In this document: one piece after another, positions 6,360 to 15,435 of the stretch
How positions within the stretch are numbered: the stretch's first letter is position 1
How the letters are laid out: each line of letters opens with the position of its first letter
Source: Alteromonas antoniana
GTDB taxonomy: Bacteria > Pseudomonadota > Gammaproteobacteria > Enterobacterales > Alteromonadaceae
Direction: 5' to 3'
NCBI RefSeq assembly: GCF_019249295.1
Contig: NZ_JAESDH010000008.1
Coordinates: 146,155-210,154, forward strand
Length of the DNA stretch: 64,000 bases
Translations under genes and position numbers: made by a program
Notes under the pieces: model-generated
Database searches by the model: none
Told to the model about the DNA's origin: nothing
Seen by the model: only the letters and a program-made list of their open reading frames with translations

Positions 6360-7190
6360 TTAGCCCAGTAACTGCAATGCTGCCTGAGGACGCTGATTCG
6401 CCTGAGACAGTACTGTTGTACTTGCCTGCTGGATAATCTGATTACGCGTCAGGTCTGCAGTTTCCGCAGCAAAGTCAGTATCACGGATACGTGAACGTGC
6501 CGCCGAGATGTTCTCAGAGATATTACTCAGGTTACGGATGGTAGACTGGAAGCGGTTTTGCAGCGCACCCAAATCAGCACGAGTACCACCGATAGAAGAA
6601 ATCGCGTCATCTATCGCTGTCAAAGCCGTGCTTGCACCACCTGCAGTAGAAATATCGACTGTACCAACACCAAGGCCAGAAGCCCCTAAGCTCGCACCGT
6701 TAGCTGTAGATAAGTTAACGCTGATAGTCTGGTTGGAATTTGCACCTACCAGGAAAGCAGCAGAGAACGAGCCATTTAGGATGTTCACACCGTTAAACTG
6801 AGTATCTGTGCTAATACGGCTGATTTCTGCCTTCAGTGCAGACACTTCTTTTTGCAGTGCGACACGGTCAGCAGAACTGTTGATACCGTTTTGCGATTGT
6901 ACTGCAAGCTGACGAATACGCTGGAGCGCAGTCGTAGTCTCGTTAAGCGCACCTTCGGCAGTTTGCGACAGTGAAATAGCATCGTTGGCGTTGCGGACAG
7001 CCTGATTAAGGCCCTGAACCTGTGACGTCATGCGGTCGCTGATTTGCAGACCAGCAGCATCGTCAGCTGCGCTGTTAATGCGGAAACCTGACGACAGACG
7101 CTCAAAGGATGTGCTCAATGAATTGCTGACATCGAACAACTGACGTTGTGCGTTCAATGCAGACACATTGGTATTGACGTATAAAGACAT
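6360..7190 (-). CDS. Flagellin 4
   Basis: This 276-residue filament subunit begins [15 protein letters not shown] and ends QAALQLLG. Its central stretch (LSTANGASLGASGLGVGTVD) equals that of flagellin 1, and [17 protein letters not shown] is shared too. It differs from 1 mostly near the C-terminus and in D1 (for example [17 protein letters not shown]). The ribosome site GTAGGAGAGA lies before ATG, and a sigma-28 promoter is about 120 bases upstream. It is the first of the minus-strand flagellins and has its own promoter and terminator, so it can be made as a single-gene message. Confidence 0.97.
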   Translation of the reverse strand: MSLYVNTNVSALNAQRQLFDVSNSLSTSFERLSSGFRINSAADDAAGLQISDRMTSQVQGLNQAVRNANDAISLSQTAEGALNETTTALQRIRQLAVQSQNGINSSADRVALQKEVSALKAEISRISTDTQFNGVNILNGSFSAAFLVGANSNQTISVNLSTANGASLGASGLGVGTVDISTAGGASTALTAIDDAISSIGGTRADLGALQNRFQSTIRNLSNISENISAARSRIRDTDFAAETADLTRNQIIQQASTTVLSQANQRPQAALQLLG

Positions 7191-7307
7191 AAGTCTCTCC
7201 TACACTCTCAGTCCAGCATGAGCTGGCTGCCGGGGTCACCGGCGGTTACAAATTTAGTAGTCATCAACACCTGAGGGGTAATTGATGAACTGGCTCTCTC
7301 AGAAATG

Positions 7308-7334
7308 TTATCGACGGTGATAAATTTCCCTTTA
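7308..7334 (-). promoter_or_regulatory. Sigma-28 promoter for flagellin 4
   Basis: TAAAGGGA, an 11-base spacer and GTCGATAA on the minus strand give one mismatch from GCCGATAA. The site lies where the divergent plus-strand gene would begin if its longest frame (from 7305) were used, so that gene more likely starts at 7416. Confidence 0.85.
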
Positions 7335-7415
7335 ATAAAATTTGCAAAAATTGCCGTAGAGAGGCAGGAAATTGCCGCCTATAATGACGTAAACAATGGT
7401 TTTTTAAGCGATTTC

Positions 7416-8393
7416 ATGTCTAAAAATATTTTTAAAATTGATCAGGTAAACCGGATTTCCTCCCGCTCGCCGCACAGTGCATTTACGGATCTGCATAATT
7501 TGCCTGATGGAAGTCTGCTGTGTTGCTATCGTCAGGCGACCAACCATGTGAGTAATGACGGTAGATTAGAAATTGCCTGTATTGACGCTGAAACTTGCAA
7601 TGTAAAAAGTCGTAGTCACGTCGCAATAGCCGGCGTTGACCTTCGTGATCCCAAACTTAGTCAAGGCCCCGACGGACGAATCTGGCTTCTGGCTAACGCA
7701 AGATACGCAGACGCCGAAAACAGAACGTTAAAACGTCACATGATGAGCTGGTTTTCTTATGATGGAATCAGTTGGTCATCACCACACGACCTTGGACTTA
7801 ATGGCTGGTGGCTGTGGCGTATTATCTGGCGCGACGATAACGCTTTCGGGTTCGCTTACAATCGCGGCCAGGATCGCATCGATTTGTATCAGGGCCATCC
7901 GGGAAAGCGTATGTTCTGTAGAAAATCACATGCGCTGGGACGGGTTTCACACAATCTGGGCTACCCTAACGAGAGTGATATGCATGTTGATAGTAATGGC
8001 AACATGTGGGCACTGGTGCGTCGGGATGCAGATTCATTCAGTGCGCAGCTGGGTTTCAGTAAGGCACCGTTTACGCGCTGGTACTGGCATGATTTGGGAA
8101 AGTATATTGGAGGGCCAGCGTGGGTACCGCTCACAAAAACAACCATGCTGGTGGCTGGCAGAGAGTGGACGGGGAAAGCACTGGTTACCACCCTGTGGAC
8201 ACTTAACTTAAGTAATAAAAAGCTGGATAAGATTCTGACCTTGCCCAGTGGCGGTGACAACAGCTACCCGGGCCTGGCCATAGATGGCGATACGCTTTAT
8301 GTATCCTATTACTCAGGTCACCTGGATAACGAAACCCGGGTTTACCTGGCAACGTTGCGCGGCATTACTGCTTTATCGGGAGAGTGCGAATAA
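7416..8393 (+). CDS. Sialidase-like beta-propeller protein
   Basis: From ATG 7416 this is a 325-residue protein (MSKNIFKIDQVNRISSR). An in-frame ATG at 7305 exists, but using it would run through the flagellin 4 promoter. The sequence has repeated beta-strand/turn units with Asp-box-like elements (SYDGISWSSP) and phrases such as LRDPKLSQGPDGRIWLL, typical of six-bladed sialidase/BNR propellers. No signal peptide is visible, so it would be cytoplasmic. It stands alone between flagellin and flgL, on the opposite strand. Flagellins in many polar flagellates carry sialic-acid-like sugars, so a link to flagellin glycans is possible, but no catalytic set was proven. It could equally be a non-enzymatic propeller. 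Confidence 0.7.
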   Translation: MSKNIFKIDQVNRISSRSPHSAFTDLHNLPDGSLLCCYRQATNHVSNDGRLEIACIDAETCNVKSRSHVAIAGVDLRDPKLSQGPDGRIWLLANARYADAENRTLKRHMMSWFSYDGISWSSPHDLGLNGWWLWRIIWRDDNAFGFAYNRGQDRIDLYQGHPGKRMFCRKSHALGRVSHNLGYPNESDMHVDSNGNMWALVRRDADSFSAQLGFSKAPFTRWYWHDLGKYIGGPAWVPLTKTTMLVAGREWTGKALVTTLWTLNLSNKKLDKILTLPSGGDNSYPGLAIDGDTLYVSYYSGHLDNETRVYLATLRGITALSGECE

Positions 8394-8415
8394 ATTTGTT
8401 ATACCCATCCAAAAT

Positions 8416-8466
8416 AATGTGTGATCAGCTCAGAGAAAAAGGAATGTCTATAAGTGAGCACACATT
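8416..8466 (-). terminator. Possible terminator hairpin after flgL
   Basis: AATGTGTG and CACACATT are perfect 8-base inverted repeats flanking a 35-base interior. It lies between the converging ends of the propeller gene and flgL. No good T-run follows, so its role is uncertain. Confidence 0.3.
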
Positions 8467-8482
8467 TTTACGGATTGTGGTA

Positions 8483-9703
8483 TTAAAGGAAGTCGAATAA
8501 GGACAATCCGGAAATACGTGGAAAGGTTGCCAGTGCAGCATTTAATGCAGTTTCCTGCTTGGCAAATTCTGCTGACGCTTCAGCGTAGTCAACATCCTCA
8601 ATAGAGGAACGTGACTCTTTCGCGGCAATTTCTAAATCCAGATTGGTTTCATAAATAGACTCTGCGACATTCAGGCGGCCACCAATAGAAGAACGCTCCA
8701 GACCAATCTTTTCCATCGCGTTATCAATACCGACAATCGCATCGCTTAAAGATTCGCGAAGATCCTGGCCGCTGGTGTCGTTACTGAGCACGCGATAGAG
8801 ATCATCAATAGTTTGCGCCAGGTTCTTTTTTTCCGGTGTGTCTAAGGAAAAGTCCACCGTATCGCCAGGGACACCCGTTAACGTAAACTGCATCCCTTTC
8901 ACGGTAAAAGGTTCACCTGAGCTGTAGCTGACAGTATCAACCACAGCACCGGTTCCAACATTCGTTAATTGCGCCTGATTACCGGCCTGCAGGGTTATGC
9001 GATAATCATTGTTAGCCGGGGTAACGGGATCGTAGTTATTCTTGTGAAAAGTATCAAATGTTCCCTGCTCTGCTACCCTGGACTCAGTGACCGTGGCAGT
9101 AGATGGCGGGGTAATTGAAAAATTCCGGCGCGCTAGCACATTCTCAAACACATCCTGACCGCTGCTGGTGCTTTGGATCCGTGTGCTGTCAGACAGTTGC
9201 ACAAAGCTTTCACCGGAATCTCCTGAAAACGTCACCGCATTACCTGCCGCTGCCGGGTTGAGGGTAAAAGCCTGATTCTGAGACTGATAGCCGGCGAAAA
9301 TATAGTTACCATCAGCATCCTGGCTGTTCATCAAATCGAACACTTCGTCACGCAGTTGCTCCATCTCCGCGCCAATAGCCCGACGGTCCGGATCTGACAA
9401 GATGCCAGATCCCGCCTGCAACGCTAGTGTGCGGGCGCGATTGGCCGCACTGGTAATGTTATCCAGCACCGCTTCCTGCTGCTCAAGCGAACCGGTAACC
9501 AGATCAATGTTGCGCTGATATTGCTTTAACTGATCCAGTTCTTCCGTCAGGCGGATGACTTTTGCCGCGCCAACCGGATCATCAGAAGGACGGTTCAGCT
9601 TCTTACCGGTTGCCAGGGATTCCTGCGTATCCGCCAACCCACGCTGATTTTCCATGATCGCACGGATATTCTGATCATATATCTGGTTGGTTGAAATACG
9701 CAT
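8483..9703 (-). CDS. flgL: Hook-filament junction protein FlgL (HAP3)
   Basis: This 406-residue protein has flagellin-like ends. The N-terminal part includes QESLATGKKLNRPSDDPVGA (about residues 28-47), and the C-terminal part has SRSSIEDVDYAEASAEFAKQ before the final helix. The centre (about 180-300) is a less conserved beta domain. FlgL joins FlgK to the first flagellin turn and is exported after the hook-length switch. It follows flgK by 5 bases, so it is the last gene of the long flgF-to-flgL unit. Length is within the range for marine gammaproteobacteria, longer than the 317 residues of the enteric protein. Confidence 0.96.
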   Translation of the reverse strand: MRISTNQIYDQNIRAIMENQRGLADTQESLATGKKLNRPSDDPVGAAKVIRLTEELDQLKQYQRNIDLVTGSLEQQEAVLDNITSAANRARTLALQAGSGILSDPDRRAIGAEMEQLRDEVFDLMNSQDADGNYIFAGYQSQNQAFTLNPAAAGNAVTFSGDSGESFVQLSDSTRIQSTSSGQDVFENVLARRNFSITPPSTATVTESRVAEQGTFDTFHKNNYDPVTPANNDYRITLQAGNQAQLTNVGTGAVVDTVSYSSGEPFTVKGMQFTLTGVPGDTVDFSLDTPEKKNLAQTIDDLYRVLSNDTSGQDLRESLSDAIVGIDNAMEKIGLERSSIGGRLNVAESIYETNLDLEIAAKESRSSIEDVDYAEASAEFAKQETALNAALATFPRISGLSLFDFL

Positions 9704-9708
9704 GTAAC

Positions 9709-11844
9709 TTACCTTGCCGCCTGTAAGATAGTGTTAAATAAATCCTGAGCCGTACTTAAAATACGCGCCGCTGCCGAATAAGATTGCTGAAAGCGGATCA
9801 AGTTCGCCGCTTCCTCATCCAGACTGACGCCGGATACCGAGTCGAACCAGTTTTCCGATTGCACCTTCATGGTTTCGGCCGCCTGCAAAGAGATATCGGC
9901 AGAAGACGCTTCTTCTCCAATTCTTCCTACTAGTGACGCGTAAGCATCATGCATGGTGCGCGGTTTATTGGTAGCTTCGGAGCTTAATTGTACCAGCCCT
10001 TCGTTTTGAAGCGATGCCATTGACAACGCATTGGCATTGTCACCGAATCCATCTGTGTTATAGGTCAGTGAAAAGGAATCTCCGGCTACCGGCACCCCAT
10101 CAAGACTAATATCGTAGCCGGGATAATCATTCAGCGCAGAGAACGATGCAGGCCACGCCGGGCCTGCGCCACTGGCTTCGGCCTGCGCTAATAAATTGGT
10201 GTAATCGGTCACCCCTGTCACATTGGTGATTACATTAGCCGGACTTTCTCCATCAAGCACCTGAAAGCTGGTCGGCGAGGTAAATACAATTTCAGCAGGC
10301 GCTCCGACTGTGGCACTTGGCGAGCCTGCCACACCGTGAATGCCACCGGCGCCGTTAAAAGCGGATGCATCTGCCCCCAGTGTGCCGTCTACCTCGGTGT
10401 TGGTGACCGTTACCTGTAACACCTTAGCGTCGCCCAGGTTATTTGCGCCCGGCTGCACCCGAACCGGTGATGCAAATGCCAAATCTTCAGGTCGACTGGT
10501 TGCTATGGTAATCTCTGAAGCCGCCCGCTTGGTTGGCTGAAGCAGAAACTCATCGCCCGCGGAGTAACCTGAGGCCGCTGTAAAATCTATCTCTATCCCC
10601 CCGGGTAACTCCGTGAAGCCTGCTGTGATGGCAATGCCTGGGTAAGTAACCGCAGCGCCTGAGGCATCCAGTTTGGGTGTACCGTCACTGTTAAGCAGTT
10701 CTACATTCACAGATGTCGGCACTCCCCCGCTCACGGTAGCCACGGTAATCTTATAATCCGCATCCGTTAGCGCTTCACCTTTGCCTGCTGTCACTTGTCC
10801 CAGCACTGGCAGGTTATCGGGTGTTCCTTCGTAATTCAGTCCCTGAAACGTTGGCAGCGTAAATAAATTACTACCGAGCTGGCCATCCATATCCATACCC
10901 AGCTTGTTTTGCTGATTCATCGCATCAGCAAATGCCAGTGAAAGCTGACCAATATCACGCTGCGCCGGACCAAGAATGTCATTACGATAACGGAAAAGAC
11001 CGCCGAGGCTGCCGCCCAGCTCTTCTTCCAATACGTTCAGTGTCGTATTGGCTTTTGCGCCGGTAAAGTTGGTGGATAACTCGAGTTCTTTAAACGTCAG
11101 ATCAGCATCACTGCCTAACTCAAAAATATTAAACGAGCCATCTTCCAGCACCAGCGACTCCCCTGAGGTCAGGTTTACCGTTACGGCACCACTCTGGGTG
11201 AGGCTGTCTCTGACATCAATTGACATGATGCCGGCAAGCTCGTTTATGGCGTTGTCACGCTCGTTTAATAAGGCAGTTGGTTGATTGCCGCCCTGATTAC
11301 CTTTGGCAACAAGTATCGCCTCGTTGAGCTCTCCGATATTCTTAATCAGGCTGTTAGCGCGGTTTACCTGACTGGTAAACTCTAAATTCAGTTCTTTTTC
11401 TTTTGCCTGCATGAAGTCAGATAAGGTATCCATTCGGCGAAGCAGCGCTTTTCCTTCCCCGAGAACCTGTTCTCTTGAGGCAAGGTTTGTCGGATCGTCA
11501 GCGGCAGTTTGCAGCGACGCAAAAAATTTACTGAGGCCTTCGGACAGGGAATTCCCCTCATTTGCCAGCATGTTATCCAGCGCCAGAGTTTTCTCAGTGA
11601 AGGCTTCAAGCTCGCCAACCTGCGTAATATCCCGGCGCAACTGATTTTGCGCAAAGACACTGATTACACGCTCCGTGGTACCTACACCCACACCATAAAC
11701 ATTGCTGTTTTCAAGAATGGTGCGCTCTCTGACGTAGCCTTCGGTATTCACATTGGCAATGTTATTACCGGTAGTCTGGATCAGCTTATTACTGGCATTA
11801 ACGCCACTGCTAGCAATAGAGAATAAATCAACCGTTCTCATCAT
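9709..11844 (-). CDS. flgK: Hook-filament junction protein FlgK (HAP1)
   Basis: This 711-residue protein opens with the rod/hook signature (about residues 3-35: SIASSGVNASNKLIQTTGNN, then NTEGYVRERTI) and closes with a helical D0 end (NLIRFQQSYSAAARILSTAQ). FlgK forms the first junction ring on the hook. The enteric protein is about 547 residues; the extra length is a beta-rich, glycine/threonine-rich insertion between about 330 and 610. Its ATG overlaps the flgJ stop by 4 bases (ATGA), suggesting translational coupling. Export and assembly follow FlgE completion. Confidence 0.96.
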   Translation of the reverse strand: MMRTVDLFSIASSGVNASNKLIQTTGNNIANVNTEGYVRERTILENSNVYGVGVGTTERVISVFAQNQLRRDITQVGELEAFTEKTLALDNMLANEGNSLSEGLSKFFASLQTAADDPTNLASREQVLGEGKALLRRMDTLSDFMQAKEKELNLEFTSQVNRANSLIKNIGELNEAILVAKGNQGGNQPTALLNERDNAINELAGIMSIDVRDSLTQSGAVTVNLTSGESLVLEDGSFNIFELGSDADLTFKELELSTNFTGAKANTTLNVLEEELGGSLGGLFRYRNDILGPAQRDIGQLSLAFADAMNQQNKLGMDMDGQLGSNLFTLPTFQGLNYEGTPDNLPVLGQVTAGKGEALTDADYKITVATVSGGVPTSVNVELLNSDGTPKLDASGAAVTYPGIAITAGFTELPGGIEIDFTAASGYSAGDEFLLQPTKRAASEITIATSRPEDLAFASPVRVQPGANNLGDAKVLQVTVTNTEVDGTLGADASAFNGAGGIHGVAGSPSATVGAPAEIVFTSPTSFQVLDGESPANVITNVTGVTDYTNLLAQAEASGAGPAWPASFSALNDYPGYDISLDGVPVAGDSFSLTYNTDGFGDNANALSMASLQNEGLVQLSSEATNKPRTMHDAYASLVGRIGEEASSADISLQAAETMKVQSENWFDSVSGVSLDEEAANLIRFQQSYSAAARILSTAQDLFNTILQAAR

Positions 11845-12791
11845 GGCATCATTCCCTGCATGCGATCACTATGATACACCGACATAATTTTTTCTGCGTA
11901 CGCCGGATCGGTTGCATAGCCTGCCTGCTGTAAAGACTCAGCGTACCGTGCCGCATCTTCGCCACTGGCGACCGCGTTCTGGTAACGGGGTTGTGAAGAC
12001 AAAAACTTCACGTAATCATCCAGCGCTTCTCCAATTGAATCATACGCCCGGAATGCTGCTTTTTGTCTGGAAGGCACGCCAGCATCAAACTCAATAGTAT
12101 CGACAACCGCCTGCTTACCCTGCCAGTGATGATTGGCTTTAATACCAAACAGGTTATTTGTCGCCTTGCCACTGCCGTCATGGATTACATACTGACCCCA
12201 ACCGGTTTCGACTGCTGCCTGAGAAATAATCGCTTTAGGATCGACGCCGAGTGTTGCTGCTGCCTTTTCGGCATGAGGACGCAGCGTTTCGATAAACTGT
12301 TCAGGCGAGTCAAACATAGCGGCTTTATACGCACTGGATGAGCCTTTGCTGCTCGATTCCATGACATTGTTAGTCGCCTGTGTTACTGCGTGCTCACGGG
12401 CACGGTTCAGTGACGCCAGGTTGCCGTCGCTTCGGATCACACTTCCGGGCACGTAGTTTTCGTCCTTCTGACCCAGCTGTTTAATTATGAGATCTGCCAG
12501 CCCTAAACCACCACCCGACGACAAGTCCGTCGCCAGCTGCTGATCATGCATGTCGCGGTAGAATTTTACCTGCTGTGAATTGAAGGGACTGTCTTCATCT
12601 GCCAGCGCATCCTGCGCTTTACGCATAGACTTCAGCATCATCTGAACAAAAATCGCTTCAAACTGATGTGCGGCCTCTTCAAGCACTTTTTCATCGCCGG
12701 AGGCAATGGCCTCACGCATAGAGTTGATACTGCCGAGGTCGTGAACGTTCCTCGCCATTTCCATTTGTGATTTTGTGCTTAATGCGTCCAT
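11841..12791 (-). CDS. flgJ: Rod-cap and peptidoglycan hydrolase FlgJ
   Basis: This 316-residue two-domain protein has an N-terminal rod-cap domain (about residues 30-105, with HQFEAIFVQMMLKSMRKA). Its C-terminal glucosaminidase domain (about 160-312) has the catalytic glutamate E195 in SQAAVETGWGQ, followed by NNLFGIKA. FlgJ caps the growing rod in the periplasm and cuts a hole in the cell wall for it. The dual-domain form is typical of beta- and gammaproteobacteria. The start codon overlaps the flgI stop by one base (TGATG), and the end overlaps flgK. Confidence 0.97.
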   Translation of the reverse strand: MDALSTKSQMEMARNVHDLGSINSMREAIASGDEKVLEEAAHQFEAIFVQMMLKSMRKAQDALADEDSPFNSQQVKFYRDMHDQQLATDLSSGGGLGLADLIIKQLGQKDENYVPGSVIRSDGNLASLNRAREHAVTQATNNVMESSSKGSSSAYKAAMFDSPEQFIETLRPHAEKAAATLGVDPKAIISQAAVETGWGQYVIHDGSGKATNNLFGIKANHHWQGKQAVVDTIEFDAGVPSRQKAAFRAYDSIGEALDDYVKFLSSQPRYQNAVASGEDAARYAESLQQAGYATDPAYAEKIMSVYHSDRMQGMMP

Positions 12792-13903
12792 CAGATAATC
12801 ACCAGCTCGCCGCGCAACGCGCCAGCCTGACGCAATGCTTCTAATATTGCCATCAGATCACCGGGGGCTGCGCCCACTTCGTTAACAGCGCGCACTAACT
12901 GATCCAGTGTCACGCCCGGCTCAAACTTGAACATTCTGCTGTCAGCCAAATCAACATCGATAATAGACTGCGTAGTGACCACAGTATCGCCATCAGCTAA
13001 CGCATTGGGCTGTGATACCTGCTGATTTTCAGAAATCGTCACCGTCAGACCACCATGAGTAATCGCGGCAGGAAGCAATCGCACGTCCTGGCCGATGACA
13101 ATCGTGCCGGTCCGGCTGTTAATAACAACCCGTGCTGGTGCATCGGCAGGTTCAAACTGAAAGTTCTCCAGCGTTGCCAGAAAACCGACCCGCTGACCGA
13201 CATCGCGCGGTGCAGTCACTCTGACTGAGGCCGCATCTAACGGTGTGGCAATGGAGTAGCCCTGGTCTGGCTGCGCGCCAAGCTTTTCGTTGATGGTGTC
13301 AGCCAGGCGTTTGGCTGTGGAAAAATCAGGATAGTGAAGATTCAACGTCAGCGAATCGCCGTTCGCGAAGCCGCTCGGTACCGTTTGTTCCACCAGCGCG
13401 CCGTTGGGAATTCGCCCGACTGTGGGGGTATTTACCACAATTCGTGATCCGTCATTTCCCTCAGCACCAAACCCACTAACAATCAACGAGCCTTGCGCGA
13501 CGGCATACACTTTCCCGTCAACCCCCTTTAAAAAGGTCTGCAACAATGTGCCGCCTTGCAGGCTGCTTGCTTCACCTACCGATGAGACAGTCACATCGAT
13601 AGTTTGGCCTGGCTTGGCAAAAGGCGGTAATTCTGCGTGAACCGCGACTGCGGCCACGTTTTTAATCTTGGGTTTGACGTTAGAATCCAGGCTGATACCG
13701 AAATTGCTCAGCATCGTTCTGAAGCTCTGTTCGGTGAACGGGCTTTGTTCACCCGTACCCGGCAAGCCTACAACCAGCCCATAACCCACCAGCTGGTTTG
13801 CTCGCACGCCCTGAATACTGGCGACATCTTTGATGCGCTGGGCATTCACCAGTGGTGAGCAGACCACAGCCAGTAACAACATTCCAAGGGATAACAGTTT
13901 CAT
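12791..13903 (-). CDS. flgI: Flagellar P-ring protein FlgI
   Basis: From ATG at 13903 this is 370 residues with an AGAGGTG ribosome site. A longer frame from 13927 adds eight residues before a normal signal peptide ([21 protein letters not shown]), so the shorter start is preferred. The mature part begins [21 protein letters not shown], the hallmark of FlgI, and ends with the conserved [20 protein letters not shown]. It is secreted by Sec into the periplasm, where it forms the P ring around the rod in the peptidoglycan layer. It lies 8 bases after flgH. Confidence 0.97.
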   Translation of the reverse strand: MKLLSLGMLLLAVVCSPLVNAQRIKDVASIQGVRANQLVGYGLVVGLPGTGEQSPFTEQSFRTMLSNFGISLDSNVKPKIKNVAAVAVHAELPPFAKPGQTIDVTVSSVGEASSLQGGTLLQTFLKGVDGKVYAVAQGSLIVSGFGAEGNDGSRIVVNTPTVGRIPNGALVEQTVPSGFANGDSLTLNLHYPDFSTAKRLADTINEKLGAQPDQGYSIATPLDAASVRVTAPRDVGQRVGFLATLENFQFEPADAPARVVINSRTGTIVIGQDVRLLPAAITHGGLTVTISENQQVSQPNALADGDTVVTTQSIIDVDLADSRMFKFEPGVTLDQLVRAVNEVGAAPGDLMAILEALRQAGALRGELVII

Positions 13904-13911
13904 AGGCACCT

Positions 13912-14604
13912 CTACAGCGGCCACCATTCAGATGAAAAGAATTTTGCCAGCCAGCCTTTTTCCTGCGAACGGGCAAACGAGCCTGTACCGCTGTACTGAA
14001 TGCGTGCGTTAGCAATGCGGGTAGAAAGTATTTCGTTATCAGGCGAGACATCGGCAGAGCGGATAATGCCTGTCAGTCGGATGTATTCGTCACCGTGATT
14101 TAAGGTCAGCCATTTTTCGCCACGGATAACCAGATTCTGGTTCGGAAGCACATCGACAACCGTCACAGAAATACTTCCGTTTAAGCTGTTGCTCTGGCTG
14201 GCCTGGGCATCACCGGTAAAATCGTTGGAGGCGTTAACACCCAGCTGGATAGACTCACCGCCCAGATTAATGGCATTTCCACCCAATCCGGTAATAGGCT
14301 GAAGATCGACGCCGGTATCACGTGAGGTTTGCGTTCCTGCTGACTTGGAGGCATTGGTATTTTCGCTCAACGTCACTGTAATGATGTCTCCGACCCTGCG
14401 CGCCGTTACGTCCGAATACAGGCTGTTTGCCATATAGGGCCGAAACAACGCACCATCTTCCACAATCTGATCGCGCGGATAGTCCGGTACGACCGGTGCA
14501 AAAGTAGGGTCGTTCGCCTGCACCGGCGGCTGACTGGTGCTGGCGCAGGCCGTCAAAAAAGCACTGATAAAAACGAAAATAACCGTACGCATGATGTTAC
14601 CCAT
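13912..14604 (-). CDS. flgH: Flagellar L-ring lipoprotein FlgH
   Basis: This 230-residue lipoprotein has the signal sequence [16 protein letters not shown] and lipobox LTAC, with the lipidated cysteine at residue 20. The start may be ATG 14604, which overlaps the flgG stop (TAATG), or ATG 14592 four codons later. Conserved FlgH segments include [40 protein letters not shown] and [11 protein letters not shown]. It forms the outer-membrane L ring. In this order (flgG-flgH-flgI) it is co-transcribed with the rod and P-ring genes. Confidence 0.97.
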   Translation of the reverse strand: MGNIMRTVIFVFISAFLTACASTSQPPVQANDPTFAPVVPDYPRDQIVEDGALFRPYMANSLYSDVTARRVGDIITVTLSENTNASKSAGTQTSRDTGVDLQPITGLGGNAINLGGESIQLGVNASNDFTGDAQASQSNSLNGSISVTVVDVLPNQNLVIRGEKWLTLNHGDEYIRLTGIIRSADVSPDNEILSTRIANARIQYSGTGSFARSQEKGWLAKFFSSEWWPL

Positions 14605-15392
14605 TAAAGCTGCTGAATCACCTGACCAAGCATCTGGTCCACCGATGAAATCACCTTGGAGTTCATCTCATATAAGCGCTGGCTTTCAATCAGATTCACC
14701 AGCTCTTCGGTAACGTTAACGTTTGAGGTTTCCAGGGTACCCTGCGCGATGGTGCCTAAGCCCTGAAGGCCCGGAATACCCTGAATTGGCGCGCCACTGA
14801 CAGCGGTTTCGACAAACAGATTCTGCCCTGTTGGCTGCAAGCCTGTCGGGTTGATAAAGTCGGAAATGTTAATCTGACCCAGTACCTGAGGTTCAGCCTG
14901 TCCACGCACGGTGGCAGACACTTCGCCATCCTGTGAGATAGTAATTTGCTGGGCATCCTCAGGGATCGCGATTTCCGGCTGCAGTAAGAAGCCGGCTCCC
15001 GGTGTCACTATCTGGCCCTGATCATTCAGCGTAAACTGACCATTGCGGGTATAGGCGATAGTGCCGTCCGGCTGCAGTATTTCAAAGTAACCACGGCCCT
15101 GAATAGACATATCCAGCGCATTTTCAGTGGTTAACATGTTGCCCTGAGTATGGGCTTTTTGCGTTGCTACAACTTTAGAGCCCGACCCCAGCATCAGTCC
15201 CGATGGTAACTCGGTGTCTGCAGACGAACGGCCACCTGGCTGATTAATATTCTGGTACAGCAAATCTTCAAACACCGCGCGGTCTTTTTTGAAGCCCACG
15301 GTTGAGGCGTTAGCCAGGTTGTTCGATACCACAGACACATCGGTTTGTGCCGCGTCCAGACCGGTTTTACTTATCCACAATGCAGGATGCAT
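14604..15392 (-). CDS. flgG: Distal rod protein FlgG
   Basis: At 262 residues it has the standard length. The N-terminal rod motif includes SKTGLDAAQTDVSVVSNNLA and NASTVGFKKDRAVFEDLLYQ. The protein closes with NVNVTEELVNLIESQRLYE and a final helix. FlgG makes the distal rod that passes through the P and L rings and is exported by the flagellar type III system without a cleaved signal. It follows flgF by 43 bases, and flgH starts on its stop codon. Confidence 0.98.
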   Translation of the reverse strand: MHPALWISKTGLDAAQTDVSVVSNNLANASTVGFKKDRAVFEDLLYQNINQPGGRSSADTELPSGLMLGSGSKVVATQKAHTQGNMLTTENALDMSIQGRGYFEILQPDGTIAYTRNGQFTLNDQGQIVTPGAGFLLQPEIAIPEDAQQITISQDGEVSATVRGQAEPQVLGQINISDFINPTGLQPTGQNLFVETAVSGAPIQGIPGLQGLGTIAQGTLETSNVNVTEELVNLIESQRLYEMNSKVISSVDQMLGQVIQQL

Positions 15393-15435
15393 AGTTACCT
15401 CCTAAGGTCGCTTCTCGCGCCTTATGTATTACTCA

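Noticed and set aside
10340..10540. Long frames antisense to flgK, fliD, flgE, dnaE and others
   Set aside because: These shadow strongly conserved genes and have no start signals of their own.
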